NCBI GenBank assembly: GCA_002350445.1
Contig: DEEV01000004.1
Coordinates: forward strand, 2,309-8,742
Direction of reading: 5' to 3'
DNA: 6,434 nt
Origin: Treponema sp. UBA2869
Lineage (GTDB): Bacteria > Spirochaetota > Spirochaetia > Treponematales > Treponemataceae
Below the pieces are notes generated by a model. The model was not told where the DNA came from. It saw nothing but the letters and a program-made list of their open reading frames with translations, and ran no database searches. Position 1 is the first letter of the stretch; each line of letters begins with the position of its first letter. Position numbers and translations under genes: made by a program. This document shows, in pieces, positions 6,069 to 6,434 of this stretch.

Positions 6069-6434
6069 TTACATTCCATATGTTGATATAAATACACCAG
6101 CTGCAATAGCGGTTCCGATTACACCTGCTACGTTTGGTCCCATAGCATGCATCAAAAGGAAGTTTGTAGGATCTTCAGCCATACCTACTTTGTTAGCAAC
6201 GCGGGCTGCCATTGGAACTGCAGAAACACCTGCCGAACCGATAAGCGGATTAATCTTTTCTTTAAGGAAGAGATTCATAATCTTAGCCATAATAAGACCA
6301 CCCATTGTAGCGATACAAAAGGCAAGAAGACCAAGAACAATAATACCAAGTGAGTTAGCGTGCATAATTTTTTCCGGAGTCATCTGAGAACCTACACCAA
6401 GAGAAAGAAGAATAGAAACGATGTTCATCAATTC
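6069..6434 (-). CDS. oadB: Sodium-pump biotin-dependent decarboxylase beta subunit, C-terminal part (OadB/MmdB/GcdB family)
   Basis: This is the integral membrane subunit of the Na+-translocating oxaloacetate, methylmalonyl-CoA or glutaconyl-CoA decarboxylases. It removes CO2 from carboxybiotin and exports Na+. Only the last 121 residues are present; the reading frame stays open to the right edge. Visible features are hydrophobic segments (NIVSILLSLGVGS; LGIIVLGLLAFCIATMGGLI), then MNLFLKEKINPLIGSAGVSA, VPMAARVANKVG, DPTNFLLMHAMGPNVAGVIG and AAGVFISTYGM. The GSAGVSA-PMAARV and LLMHAMGPNVAG blocks are hallmarks of the family C terminus. A TTG near 6431 is not the start: homologues are some 370-430 residues long. 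The beta subunits of the different decarboxylases are too alike to tell the substrate apart, and the partner alpha and gamma genes lie outside the window. The gene symbol is therefore the family symbol. Confidence 0.9.
   Translation of the reverse strand, partial: ELMNIVSILLSLGVGSQMTPEKIMHANSLGIIVLGLLAFCIATMGGLIMAKIMNLFLKEKINPLIGSAGVSAVPMAARVANKVGMAEDPTNFLLMHAMGPNVAGVIGTAIAAGVFISTYGM

Noticed and set aside
6429..6431. TTG as start of a 120-residue membrane protein
   Set aside because: The OadB family reading frame continues to the window edge (Glu before it), and homologues are three times longer; this is an internal Leu codon.

Overview
The window looks like a chromosomal segment of a host- or rumen-associated spirochaete, probably a Treponema. 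The DNA is low to moderate in GC. The HslV has a short N-terminal extension and a GGNYAYSAALAY segment that I recall from Borrelia HslV. A long cytosolic PAS/GAF/GGDEF/EAL protein, an Rpn-family nuclease and a Na+-pump decarboxylase subunit also fit this group. The genus is inferred from remembered family sequences, not from a search.

Layout: positions 1-4760 read leftward. From right to left they hold a 1326-residue cyclic-di-GMP enzyme (780-4760), then hslV (189-734) and the first 61 codons of hslU (cut at base 1). No terminator separates the c-di-GMP gene from hslV. A good promoter-like sequence sits directly before hslV, spaced so that its transcript would start almost at the ATG. Positions 4761-4984 are a divergent intergenic region with a leftward promoter and four perfect tandem copies of an 18-bp unit. 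Positions 4985-5869 read rightward and encode an Rpn-family PD-(D/E)XK nuclease. The gene is followed by a strong bidirectional terminator (5913-5951). The stretch 5952-6068 holds two adjacent hairpins. The C-terminal 121 residues of an OadB-type sodium-pump decarboxylase beta subunit (6069-6434) read leftward off the right edge.

The most notable signal is inside the Rpn gene. A consensus Shine-Dalgarno (GGAGGT, 5665-5670) stands 7 nt before an in-frame ATG (5678) and would start a separate 63-residue copy of the C-terminal domain. This is the gene-within-gene arrangement reported for E. coli Rpn systems, where the long product is an antiphage nuclease toxin and the separately made short product is its antitoxin. 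Here it comes with the repeat array just upstream of the gene, and each repeat is complementary over 9 bases (one G-U) to the internal Shine-Dalgarno. If the array is transcribed, this suggests a testable way of setting the toxin/antitoxin ratio.

The genes do not form one pathway. HslV and HslU form a chambered ATP-dependent protease. The large protein makes and/or degrades cyclic-di-GMP. OadB is the membrane carboxyltransferase/Na+ export subunit of a biotin-dependent decarboxylase. The Rpn gene is a stand-alone unit between its own terminator and the divergent promoter region.
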